Origin: Angiostrongylus vasorum
Lineage: Eukaryota > Nematoda > Chromadorea > Rhabditida > Metastrongylidae
Length of the DNA: 64,000 nt
Reading direction: 5' to 3'
Assembly (NCBI GenBank): GCA_018806985.1
Contig: JADANN010000302.1
Span: forward strand, 2,488,001-2,552,000
In this document: piece after piece, positions 54,832-63,945 of the stretch
How positions within the stretch are numbered: the first letter of the stretch is position 1
Layout of the letters: each line of letters opens with the position of its first letter
Program-made: the position numbers and the translations under genes
The notes under the pieces: generated by a model
The model's database searches: none
Told to the model about the DNA's origin: nothing
Seen by the model: only the letters and a program-made list of their open reading frames with translations

Positions 54832-56107
54832 GTGAACACGGTCATCAGCTCTTTTGTTTAAATTGATGCCGAGTGGTAGTCAAAATAGAAAAAATGAGTT
54901 GAATCGCAGTAATAAATAAATTTTTTTTTGCTCAAATGACTACCTGTGATGTCTGGTCGTGGTCAAAACAAAAAAAATCTCGGTTAGCTTATAGGAGAAA
55001 GTAATTTTTTTCTTCAGATAAACCACTTAATCGGTTTTGAAGAAATCTGTTCCTTCTATAATGCTGAGACATTTGCAAAACTTCGGACCGCAGGTGTCTG
55101 CGGTGGGGAACGAACGTGCTATTGTCCTTTCCGGGGAGTAACGCGTTCACCACCACCACATGCGGGTCCTTCGTTTCGCCTGTCTCTCAGCATAAATCTA
55201 TCGATAGATTTAGCTGAGAGACAGGTGAAACGAAGGACCCGCATGGTGTGGTGGGGAACGCGTTACTCCCCCGGAAGGGACAATAGCGTTCGTTCCCCAA
55301 TGCAGACACCTGCGGTCCGAGTTTTGCAAATACAAATAAAAAGGTTAAGATTGTGATTGTAACTATAGCCTCAGCTTAACTGGGTTCAATGCCGATTTGG
55401 GCTCCCGGATCAATCCCGTTGATGGATGACTGCTGATGGCAAAAGATCGATAGGACTAGCTGAGAGACAGGCGAAACGAAGGACCCGCGTGGTGTGGTGG
55501 TGAACGCGTTACTCCCCGGAAAGGACAATAGTGCGTTCGTTCCCCACCGCAGACAAGGTTAAGATTGAAATCGGTTTCTTTTAAACTGCCATATTCGTTG
55601 GATGATTGTTCCTTATCAAACCCCTATCACTATTAACTATCTTCTATAATTATCATCTAATCGTGGCGTTCTGTCCATTGAAAGGACAAACCTGGCCTAA
55701 GCTTTTTAAGGCTTGAAGAGCAAAGTGGAAGTACTCCAGAAAAAACAGCAAAATCTAGGAGTATGGAATCGCTTCGATATTTTGTCGCTCTTTTTCTTAC
55801 AAATAAATGTGGAGCCGTGTTTGTTTACAAGGAATCCTTTGAATTCTTTTTGTTTGAAAGCTGCTGGAGTTAGGATGAAGAGGTCGATAAGAGTGATTGC
55901 TATTAGGAAACTGCTCCACGCTACTTCCCTTCAACGGTTATATCTCAACGTTTTAACTTTTATTTACTGTCTGTTCTTTTTCACGACAACGTATGATGTG
56001 GAATATTACCGCAGTCATGCTGAGGTATAAGCAATATAGCACATAAGCGCTCGATTGGGGTGATCTCGTGTTTGAAGCCTAATTGAGGTTCCGTGTTTTG
56101 CGTACAT

Positions 56108-56177
<70 letters not shown>

Positions 56178-59100
56178 GCATCATTGTGTTTATATCCAAT
56201 TTTATATATTTATTTAGTTGCAAGCACTGGCGTTGATTACCGGTCGAGAACAAGTAGTGTCGATCGAGGTAAAACCTACTATCTCGACTCCGATCGACTC
56301 GCAGAAAATACCGTCGTTTGAGAAAACCGAATACGATTTGATTCTGGAACAGAATTTCGAAGAAAAAGAAATTGCTATCATCAAGGTGAAGTTTTTTATT
56401 TGACAATTGCAGACCACGGGTTTGTGCTATGTGTAGCGAAGTGGTTAGAGGTGATGTGCTATATACAAATGGTCCACATTTAGATCCACGGGCTTTCTAT
56501 ATGTTCTATACTTAATAACCAATCCCTTCCCTCTCTGAGGGTTGGGCAATTGGTTACGTATCTGTGGGGGGAAGGATAAAAACATTGACATGTACACTTA
56601 GGGAACCATATGTCACTTTTTTTAGGGCAAATGTGCATTCAGTCACCTCTACAATGCTTAGCGGAATGCAAGGGCCTATCCTAAAGGGTGGATTAATACC
56701 GACGCTTTATTCTTCGTCTTTTTTATACACTTCATTAGCGTTCAACTTCTGCATCGTTCTCGAGCGGTCCATCGACTATTCCAAAAATTTGCATTTTCCA
56801 CAGTAATCAATAAGGTTCTCGAAAAATTTGATTAATAAGGCAGAAAATCTCTATCCAAGTAACATTTGCCAACGTTACCTGTGGTAAAAACGACGAAGCG
56901 ATCTAGCATCTAGCATAGTGGTTATCGCTGGTATCCAGAGGAATTAATGCTCAAACCGCACACAGCTTATTGCGTAGGGGGCGGTGACGAGTTGACAGAA
57001 CCTGAAATTGTAACCGAATCCAAATACGAATATTCTACAGGTAACGATTTTAACCCAAGTAAATGAATGGGCAAATTATAGCTATACGCTCGCATATGAA
57101 CATAGGTTATCTAAATCTCTAACCCTACAGACTTTGATGCTTAAACATTTCACATATCTTCACCAATTCCTGCAGGTCTCAGCATGCCTTCCTTCTTGGT
57201 CTGCTCTCTACAGTTGTCCGCCATGGTGGTTTGTTCCATGCATGGTTGAGCCCTGCAAATATAGTTTCGTAATGCACATCTTTGAAACTCGGCGCTATTT
57301 TCAAACAGGTTGAGCAATATTTCAAGTGATAATCCAACAAGAAATATCAGTCACTGTGGATTTATCTCCAGCGTTTGTCTGTTCGCTGTATGGCCCAAAA
57401 AATCTCCTAACATTAACAGCATCTTCTAACTATCATGCATCTTATCTCAACTATCTAAGTATTTTAGTAAAATTGAGAGTATAACCCGCTTGTACTTCGC
57501 TTATGAGGCGTTTATACTACTAAGGAATTTGCTAGATTAGGGAAGACAAGTATTTTGTCGTGGCAGGTTCCAGTTTTTTTCGCAGTCATGCCGAAGATTT
57601 AATAGGAGTCTTCCACAAACTATAAGTGTGCTAGCACAATCGAGTGACCTCTTCACAACGTTTGGGGCGATAGGTAACAGAGTTGGTGAGGTTTTTTCTA
57701 CAAATCATGCAGTGGATGTGGCAGTCGTCTATAGTTCTTATACGGGATTGGTGACTATTCCCCATCAGATGAACGCTTATTTGTGCTTGAATTCCTGTTT
57801 TTCCTTTAAAAGTACAGTGTTACACAGGTATAAAAAGCTAATCACAGTTGTTAACTTCCACCTTCTTACCTTTCACCACTCTTTATTTGCTTAATAGCAT
57901 CTCGAACTTCAGGAAAAACAATATGCAATAGTCTCGCCTTTAGTTGCAGCTGTCGCTCTGCATGAGTTGTGGTACGTAAAAGATTTCAGTAGAACATATT
58001 TTTTATTTCCCTGTCTTTATGTAGGCCAGTGGAATTTTTAACCTCAATAGAGTTACAGTCTCGTGTCGTTGTAATTCATCCTATATAAACCTTAGCTGAT
58101 GGTAACCATCAATAACGTAATGTTTATAGCAGACACTGAGTTTTTTCTGCTTTAGAGGGAGTAACCATTTTCGCAGGGACATAAATGCTGTCCGCATTAT
58201 TTGTTAGAAAATTGAAGTGTAATTCACATCTTTTTTAGACACTTTGACAGCTCTTATTCTTTCTTTGAACCTTTGTTTGATATTCTTTTCATGTGTAAAA
58301 GGAATCCTTCTTTCCATCCACGACTTGCTGTTTAGTTTTGAGATGAACGCAATAGTTATTCAGGTCTGAATCGCTCATAGAATGTATCAACGGCGTTTTC
58401 TTGACTAAGACCCCTTTCAGCAATGTAAATGGCTTTCTTTACTCGATACTCGATACTTGATACTTGAACGACCCGTCCTCACTGGTTTGGCGTGCTAGAG
58501 CATAATCTCAATTTTTCGGAGATTTGCTGGTTAAGCCATAGTGGTTCCCTGGAATCTCGAAGTCAGTCTGGCCAGAGTCTGCCCCCAAGTCTTCACCACC
58601 ACAGGCAGTCGCAGTCCTTGTGGACCAGAAGGAGATTTGCCACAAGTTTGATACCAGGACGGTGGTGGATCTTGGTATTGGTTCACTCTTAGCTAGGCTT
58701 CCTGATGGAAAAGCTGGACTCCTGCTCAGCTTGGGAGATCCTGCCAGGGGAACGAATCCCCCTGCTGTACATTACTGCCCGACACCCAGGAACACCTCCC
58801 AGCCACGATAAGGCAGTAAGCCGTTAGGAGGGATGAATGGCCTTCTTTATACTAACTTTTTAGTTATTGCCTACTTCAATTTTTCACGGCGGGATGTTAT
58901 GGCGGTATAAAGGCTATACGAAGGACCAAGGATGGTGAACGTGTTAGCCCCCCCAGAAATGACAATAGCGTGTTCGATCCCTACCGCAGACACCTACACT
59001 CAGGAAATTTGCAAATATCTAAGCATCACTGTAACCTTGTATAGTTTCTTCTTGTGCAAGTTTTACAAATGTACCGCATAACGTCTGTTCATGCCACGCA

Positions 59101-62100
59101 CTTTTCAGGGTTTTTTTAGTATATGTTACTTCTTATTACCATAAAAAAACGTTGTGATCCATTGAAGTATATTTATTTAACGTTAGGATGAGCCTCCATG
59201 CCCACCTATGACATTCAGAAATAAGAAAAAACATTAAAACTGTCAAGGTGAAAGCTGACCACATTCGAATAGTTGGGGTATCGTTTCAGATGAATGGAAA
59301 CCCACCACCAGGAACTGACTTTAAACTGATTGGTCCGCTGGCCGAGCGTTTTAGCATCACCAATGACGGTCAGCTGGTGTACGTGACAACGATTCAATGT
59401 GAAGTCGCATGCATTATCCCGAAGAAGTTCACGTTGCTGCTAGAAGCCGTCAATGACAATTCGCTACAGTTTGCAACACTTAGCTTTAAGACAGTGGTAA
59501 GTAATGTTGGACTTACATATTACGTTATGAACGAGTTATTTATAGAAGAAATACCAACACGGTGCAATTTCTTCTGTATAAGTTCTGTCCTAGGGAGAGT
59601 GTGGTGCAGTGGTTGGAGGCGCCACTGCGGCACACACGTGGAATCGATCTCTGAGCCCATGGCCCACCAAGTCCTCCATCCCTCCGGTGTAGGCAAATTG
59701 GTACCAGACTTGTCTGCCAGGTTAGCAGCAGTGGCTCGATACATCGGTGGGCCACCGCGAGTCATTGTAAAGGCCAGACATACATTCAATCACCTTCAAC
59801 GATACTTAGTAAAGTCGAATGCATGGCGCATCCCGCAAGGACTGATCAACGCCGAGAGCTTTATCCTTTTAAGTTCTGTCCTAAAACATTTGCGTAATTG
59901 TGCTAAGTGTCATTTGTAACGATATCAAATCATAATGTGAGGAGGAGTGTAGCAAAGTGCATAGACGTGCCGTGCAGTACAATGGTCGTTGGTTCGATTA
60001 CACGCACCGGATTTATCAAGTCTTTCATAACTACGAGGTCGACAAATCGGTACAAGACTTCTCTCGGAGGATAACAAAAAAGAGTGCGTGGTCCATCACA
60101 CTTTTGAAGAAGGATAAAGCTCTAGGAGTTAACGATTCTTAAGGGATGTGCATCGACGTCATCAAGCATGGCAGGACTGATGGAATGTATATCTAACCTA
60201 CACAATGAATCGCGGGTGGCCTGCCGCATGGAGTCAGTGCTACTCTCCTAGCAGACAACTCTGATAACAATTTACCGACCCCAGAGAGATTGAAAGCTTG
60301 GTGAACCTGGTGCTCGGGATTGAGCCAAAAAACTGTGTGTGTATTGCCGGACATCACTAACCACTTCGCTACTATCGCTATTTTACGTTTTTACTAAGGT
60401 TAAATTGCTGTGTTTTAACAGTGAAAAAAAGGAGCATAAAAAGGAAATTCTCTTTCTCGTGGCTATTTACAGGGTAGCGAAAGGTTGAGATTTCTCAACA
60501 CAACCTACGAAGCCATCGTGCAGGAGGAAACAGGTGTATTTGAGAAAGCGCTGATGGTTACCGCAGTAGGTCGGTGATCTTAGTTTGCTCCTCTTTTTTT
60601 AGTTGTTTTCTTAGATGTATTTTTGGCATGTGCATAAAAAAATGCGTTGGGAAAGTGTTCTAGGCGGAACAGGAGACATTGTGTATTCCGTTGAGGATCC
60701 GACAAACTTATTCTCAATCCATCCAAAGACTGGAATTCTAATGGTGCAAGTGAGTCATTAAGACAGTACTTAGTTGATTTTCTATATGATTGAGCTTACC
60801 CGAGATCGGTACTGAAAGATTTCTCTTAAGAGTACTTGTTCATTCATATCACCTTTCTGAGCACGTAGTGGTTATGCCAGAACTTCCATTCATTCTGCTA
60901 TCCAAGACAGGTCTGGCACCAATTTATCAATCCCGCAGGGATAGGGACAGTTCTTCAGTGGCATAAGAATAGAAGCAAGGACCACGTGTGTTTTGCAGCG
61001 CAGCGCTCACCATTTCGCTAGAAGAGCTCTCGTGAAAATGATATGTGACAGTCTATTGCGGTAGACAGAAAAAAACGTCAACTATTCTTCGCATGTTATA
61101 AAAGTCAACAGCAGTACACCTTCATCAGTGATTCACACCTTCTTGCAGCATCCAGAATTTCTTACTCGATCCGACTATGGAACAGTGTTGCTTATGACGG
61201 CAATCGCCACCGATATGAAGACGTTAGTTAGGGCTCCGATACATGTCACATTAACGCCGAAGTATGAGAAGCTGAACAACTTTCACTTTGCTATGGTACG
61301 TTGTTAATAGTCTTTTTTAGTTGCTAAGTGTCATCATCAATAAAAAAAACTAGAAGTTGACGTCTTTCTGTTCTTTTCGTTTATGAAAGGAAAGGGCTGA
61401 TTCTTGCTGTTAAACAATTTGAAGGGCAACTGAGTTTGAAAATTCATAAAGGCGGCAAAAACAAATTAAAATGGGGTTGGACCCCTGGGACCAACTAAAA
61501 AGTGAGGAAGGATCTAGCCATCCGCTGACAATTTAATGAAATACACTAGCTCGTCTTTTTTATTGTTCTTGTAAATAATACGGAGTGCTTAACATGAGAA
61601 TGAGTCCACAAAAAACGGAAGAGTTTTACGGTGATGTGGCTTTCAGTGCCTCTATGTTTCAGTACGGAAGTCCTTAAAAATGAAACTTCTCTGACTTAAT
61701 TTTTTATACTTGTTTAAATACACACTTCTTAACGATTTCCTAGTCATACAAATACTATTCGTTCAGGAAAACTACTCATTTACCGTACTCGCTGGTCAGC
61801 GAATTATCGGTACAGTAGAGATAATCGGTGCAGAAAATCATACGGTACTTTACGATATTTCCGAAGGAGGACAAGGCGTGATTACCGTTAACGATAATGG
61901 TACACTAATCTACTATCGAGAACCTGAAAAAGATTCCAGGGATTTCAGATTATTGGTAAGCTTTACGTCTATTTTCTATGATGTGCGCACTTTTCTTTTG
62001 ACACCTCGTTTAACACGCTTTAGTGCACCTAAGTCACTGTTTTGACAAACCCGCGCTGAACAATGCGCGCGCTACCCAGCATAGTTATGTGTCGTTAACG

Positions 62101-62237
62101 TTTTAGGTAACAGCACGTTCGACGAAAAAACCAATTCTTTTTGGCTAGAACGTGGGTGAACGTTACAGTTAAAGGTATTCATTCTAATCCGATACGTGTG
62201 ATCGGATCCCGTCAACGCTCAACTATTTTGAGCTCAA
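50631..62237 (+). CDS. Divergent cadherin-like surface protein, 5' and middle exons
   Basis: Proposed exons: 50631-50718, 52229-52323, 54687-54831, 55861-56024, 56218-56385, 59248-59496, 60473-60569, 60664-60749, 61149-61295, 61767-61955 and 62107-62237, together about 520 residues. Phases agree at every junction, except that the last exon needs a 1-nt shift. The protein has an N-terminal signal-like segment, then at least three cadherin-type repeats recognised by the PxFxxxxYxxxLxEN, xFxIxxxxGxLxV and FxLxVxAxxxxxxxxxxVxVxV pattern. Calcium-binding DxNDNxPxF, DRE and DxD motifs are mostly missing, so adhesion may be calcium-independent or the repeats structural. The gene continues past the window. 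Exons 1-4 are less certain than 5-11. Confidence 0.65.
51475..51800 (-). mobile_element. SINE-B copy
   Basis: Head at the right: minus strand GGTGGATAGCGCAGTGGTAG (A-box). The body is parallel to 49564-49972, and the tail gives TTCGTGGATGATGGAGGCGA. The B-box is decayed. Lies in the first intron proposed for the cadherin-like gene. Confidence 0.7.
52324..54686. other. Intron-like stretch, possible SINE remnant
   Basis: An open frame runs on beyond exon 2 to 52761 but is hydrophobic and T-rich with no domain; it follows a good donor, so I treat it as intron. At 52885-53220 GGGTGGTCAAGTGGTTAGAA and CTGGTTCGTTG suggest a tRNA-headed SINE remnant. Nothing else recognised to 54686. Confidence 0.35.
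55064..55332. repeat. Family C near-perfect palindrome
   Basis: Arms of about 130 bp meet at ATCTATCGATAGAT (centre about 55202/55203). The left arm CTGAGACATTTGCAAAACTT to GCCTGTCTCTCAGC is mirrored by GCTGAGAGACAGGTGAAACG to TCCGAGTTTTGCAAATAC. It is the cleanest hairpin in the window. Confidence 0.85.
55370..55560 (+). repeat. Family C single arm
   Basis: CTCAGCTTAACTGGGTTCAA, GATCAATCCCGTTGATGG, GTGGTGTGGTGGTGAACGCG and GCGTTCGTTCCCCACCGCAG: another arm right after the palindrome, ending abruptly at CAGACA. Confidence 0.7.
55861..56385 (+). CDS. Cadherin-like gene exons 4-5
   Basis: Exon 5 (56218-56385, acceptor TATTTAG) reads LQALALITGREQVVSIEVKP, then IPSFEKTEYDLILEQNFEEK, a cadherin boundary: VxIxVxP closing one repeat and PxFxxxxYxxxLxxN opening the next. 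The upstream frame ends TTYDVEYYRSHAE|gtataa in phase with it. The start of exon 4 is doubtful: before TTYDVEYY lies a long pyrimidine tract (55955-55982) ending TTTTTCACG where TTTTTCAG is expected, so 55861 is only the nearest canonical AG that fits the phase. Confidence 0.6.
56109..56177. repeat. (AT)n microsatellite
   Basis: About 34 AT units with one TATAC break, between exons 4 and 5 of the cadherin-like gene. It generates an artefactual YIYIYI peptide on the reverse strand. Confidence 0.95.
56425..56680 (+). mobile_element. SINE-A-like copy, degenerate
   Basis: TGTAGCGAAGTGGTTAGAGG head, ATTTAGATCCACGGG, GGCAAATGTGCATTCAGTCA and ATGCTTAGCGGAATGCAAGG keep the SINE-A order. Confidence 0.5.
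56681..58427. other. Intron of cadherin-like gene
   Basis: No exon recognised. A frame at 57628-57894 has no domain and no convincing splice sites. Confidence 0.35.
58442..58835 (-). mobile_element. SINE-D copy, full length
   Basis: A 394 bp element with the clearest terminal short repeat (CGATACTCGATACTTGATAC on the plus strand, the reverse of the tail). A 14 bp duplication AATGGCTTTCTTTA at 58428-58441 and AATGGCCTTCTTTA at 58836-58849 has one mismatch. Confidence 0.87.
58880..59040 (+). repeat. Family C fragment
   Basis: ACGAAGGACCAAGGATGGTG, GAACGTGTTAGCC, GCGTGTTCGATCCCTACCGC and TTTGCAAATATCTAAGCATC. Here the B-box form GTTCGATCCC is almost canonical. Confidence 0.65.
59248..59496 (+). 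CDS. Cadherin-like gene exon 6
   Basis: 83 codons, phase 0 to 0: VKADHIRIVGVSFQMNGNPP, FKLIGPLAERFSITNDGQLV, CIIPKKFTLLLEAVNDNSLQ and FATLSFKTV, donor GTG|gtaagt. This is most of one cadherin repeat: the FxIxxxGxL hairpin and the FxLxLxAxD strand. The two cysteines in CEVAC are unusual for cadherin. Confidence 0.75.
59593..59869 (+). mobile_element. SINE-A copy with perfect 14 bp duplication
   Basis: A 277 bp full-length copy: GTGGTGCAGTGGTTGGAGGC head, GTGGAATCGATCTC, core, tail GCCGAGAGCTTTATCCTTT. The duplication TAAGTTCTGTCCTA lies at 59579-59592 and 59870-59883 without mismatch. Probably the youngest A copy here. It lies in the intron after exon 6. Confidence 0.9.
59935..60110 (+). mobile_element. 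SINE-A-like partial copy
   Basis: GTGTAGCAAAGTGCATAGACG, GGTCGTTGGTTCGATTACAC (good B-box) and TCGGTACAAGACTTCTCTCG. It lacks its tail and runs into an inverted SINE-A. Confidence 0.55.
60111..60385 (-). mobile_element. SINE-A copy, inverted
   Basis: Plus strand AAGGATAAAGCTCTAGGAGT (tail end), then AATCGCGGGTGGCCTGCCGC, CCGACCCCAGAGAGATTGAA, GGTGCTCGGGATTGAGCC and CACTAACCACTTCGCTAC (head end). Head-out arrangement with the partial copy to its left. Confidence 0.7.
60473..61295 (+). CDS. Cadherin-like gene exons 7-9
   Basis: Exons 60473-60569, 60664-60749 and 61149-61295. They read LRFLNTTYEAIVQEETGVFE, KALMVTAVG, then GDIVYSVEDPTNLFSIHPKT with GILMV, the hallmark central strands of a cadherin repeat, then DYGTVLLMTAIATDMKTLVR and APIHVTLTP. 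The split glycine codon between exons 7 and 8 is G|GC. All three acceptors are canonical AG; the last is CTTGCAG. Confidence 0.78.
60890..61030 (-). mobile_element. SINE-A-like fragment
   Basis: GACAGGTCTGGCACCAATTT, CAATCCCGCAGGGATAGGG, ACCACGTGTGTTTTGCAGCG and CACCATTTCGCTAG. Lies in the intron between exons 8 and 9. Confidence 0.5.
61767..62237 (+). CDS. Cadherin-like gene exons 10-11 (frame break)
   Basis: Exon 10 (61767-61955) reads ENYSFTVLAGQRIIGTVEII and GGQGVITVNDNGTLIYYREP. Exon 11 starts GTAACAGCACGTTCGACG (VTARST) but hits a stop after KKPILFG, while WVNVTVKGIHSNPIRVIGSR continues in the next frame to donor TCAA|gtgagt. One base fewer, for instance in the A run at 62125-62130, restores the frame. 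This is either a sequencing or assembly indel or a real mutation. Confidence 0.65.
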
Positions 62238-62328
62238 GTGAGTAGTGCTTAAATTAAGAAAAAAATCTTCCATGAATGCACACCCCCGGCTTCTATTTTC
62301 CTTGTAAACTTTCCTAGATCTCAATTTT

Positions 62329-62920
62329 AACCTTTTTTGCCTACTGCCTACTCTTTTTTGATGGCAGGGTATGTTGCGAAATATAACTTCAACGAAGCTG
62401 AGATATTTGCAAAACTCTGGACCGCAGGTGCCTATGGTGGGGGAACGAACGCGCTATTGTCCTTTCCGGGGAGTAACGCGTTCACCACCACACCATGCGG
62501 GTCCTTCGTTTCGCCTGTCTCTCAGCTAGTTCTATCGATCTTTTTGCCATCAGCAATCACCCGTCAACGGGATTGATCTGGGGAGCCCAAATCGGCATTG
62601 AACCCAGTTAAGCTGAGGCTATAGTTTTAATCACAATTTTAACCTTTTTTGCCTACTGCCTACTCTTTTTGATGGCAGGGTATGTTGCGAAATATAACTT
62701 CAACGAAGCTGAGATATTTGCAAAACTCTGGACCGCAAGTGCCTATGGTGGGGAACGAACGCGCTATTGTCCTTTCCGGGGAGTAACGCGTTCACCACCA
62801 CACCATGCGGGTCCTTCGTTTCGCCTGTCTCTCAGCTAGTTCATCAGCATAGTTCTCTCACCTGCGGTCCAGAGTTTTGCAAATATCTCAGCTTCGTTGA
62901 AGTTATATTTCCTAGATCTG
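62329..62920. repeat. Family C pair in direct tandem
   Basis: Two minus-orientation arms with a period of about 312 bp (AACCTTTTTTGCCTACTGCC at 62329 and 62641), nearly identical for about 210 bp through CCTGTCTCTCAGCTAGTTC. The second then turns back via TCTCACCTGCGGTCCAGAGT to TTGAAGTTATATTTCC, a short inverted end. The high identity suggests a recent local duplication. Confidence 0.8.
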
Positions 62921-63239
62921 TTAACTGCTGGAAATATCTTTCGAGAGTGACAAAATAAGGTCAAATTGCAACTTAGTTTATTGGAAATGCCTATTTAATG
63001 CTATCACGTGGTTTTTACTTCTGTACTGATTTCAGTTCTTTTGCTTGTTAATTTGCTTGTTTATTTGCTTCTCCTGTTCTCTTCAATATTTTATCATTTT
63101 TTGAATTTTTTACAAATCTGTCTACTACTTGTTTTTTCACTTATTTCCTAAAAAATTCGAAAATGAAACATGATGGTCGCATTGTGTCTGAGTGAAAATC
63201 ATTAACGCAGTAATACATGACTGTTACTAACAAATTAAG
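62921..63239. other. No supported feature
   Basis: T-rich, with TTTGCTTGTT-like short repeats at 63040-63075. No exon recognised, although the cadherin-like gene should continue somewhere to the right. Confidence 0.3.
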
Positions 63240-63570
63240 AGGCTGGTAAAACAACGGTAGTTGCGCTGTTCATCGTGAGCGCAGTTCTCGTTGTCGGGCA
63301 CACCAAGCCTGTCACACTTTTGCGGCTGGGAAAAATCGGTACCAGACGTGTGGGGACAGTTCACTGCCTTCAGTCCAACTGGGAAGCCGTCTATTCTAAA
63401 CTCCAAGAAGAATTGACTCTACCAGCAGTTAGCGTCATTTCAAAGAGAAAGAAAATCCTCAAGCAGCAGCTGAACTCAAAAGATTTGATGATTTTCGTTG
63501 ATGACGGATGCGAGGAAATGAGAGAGGAAACGAATCGAAAGCAAGAAATGCTAGCACCTGCATAGTAGAT
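63240..63570 (+). mobile_element. SINE-B copy
   Basis: Head AACGGTAGTTGCGCTGTTCA (poor), CAGTTCTCGTTGTCGGGCAC, CACCAAGCCTGTC, GACGTGTGGGGACAGTTCAC, and a good tail TTCGTTGATGACGGATGCGA with GGAAATGAGAG. The open frame through it is a repeat artefact. Confidence 0.6.
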
Positions 63571-63656
63571 GTGAAAGCGGGTCTTGTAAAAATTCGATAG
63601 CTGTAACGCTTTCTTTTTCTGACGGTTCTTTTCCAACTTGAGAATTTGCTTTTAAT

Positions 63657-63945
63657 GAGGATAAAGGGATAAAGCTCTCTGCGTTGATCAATCCCTGAAG
63701 GATGCGCCATGCATTCGACTTCATTAAGTATCGTTGGAGGTGATTGAATGCATATCTGGCCTTTACAATGACTCGCGGTGGCCTGCTGATGTATCGAGCC
63801 AGTGCTGCTATCCCCCAGACAAATTTGGTACCAATTTGCCGACCCCGGAGGGATGGAAGGCTTGGTGGGCCATGGGTGCAGAGGTCGATTCCACGTGTAT
63901 GTCGTAGTGGCGCCTCCAACCACTGCGCCACATGTGCCCACGAAA
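63657..63945 (-). mobile_element. SINE-A copy
   Basis: Full-length minus copy. The head at the right contains TGGCGCAGTGGTTGGAGGCG. The tail at the left contains AGCTTTATCCC. The flanks share TTGCTTTTAAT at 63646-63656 and 63947-63957, an 11 bp duplication. Long minus-strand frames across it are not genes. Confidence 0.85.

Noticed and set aside
55981..56406. Minus-strand frame of 141 codons with YIYIYI
   Set aside because: Created by the (AT)n tract and by the reverse of cadherin-like exon 5.
57628..57894. 88-codon frame in the cadherin-like intron
   Set aside because: Composition and flanks do not look exonic, and it does not fit the phase-0 joint between exons 5 and 6.
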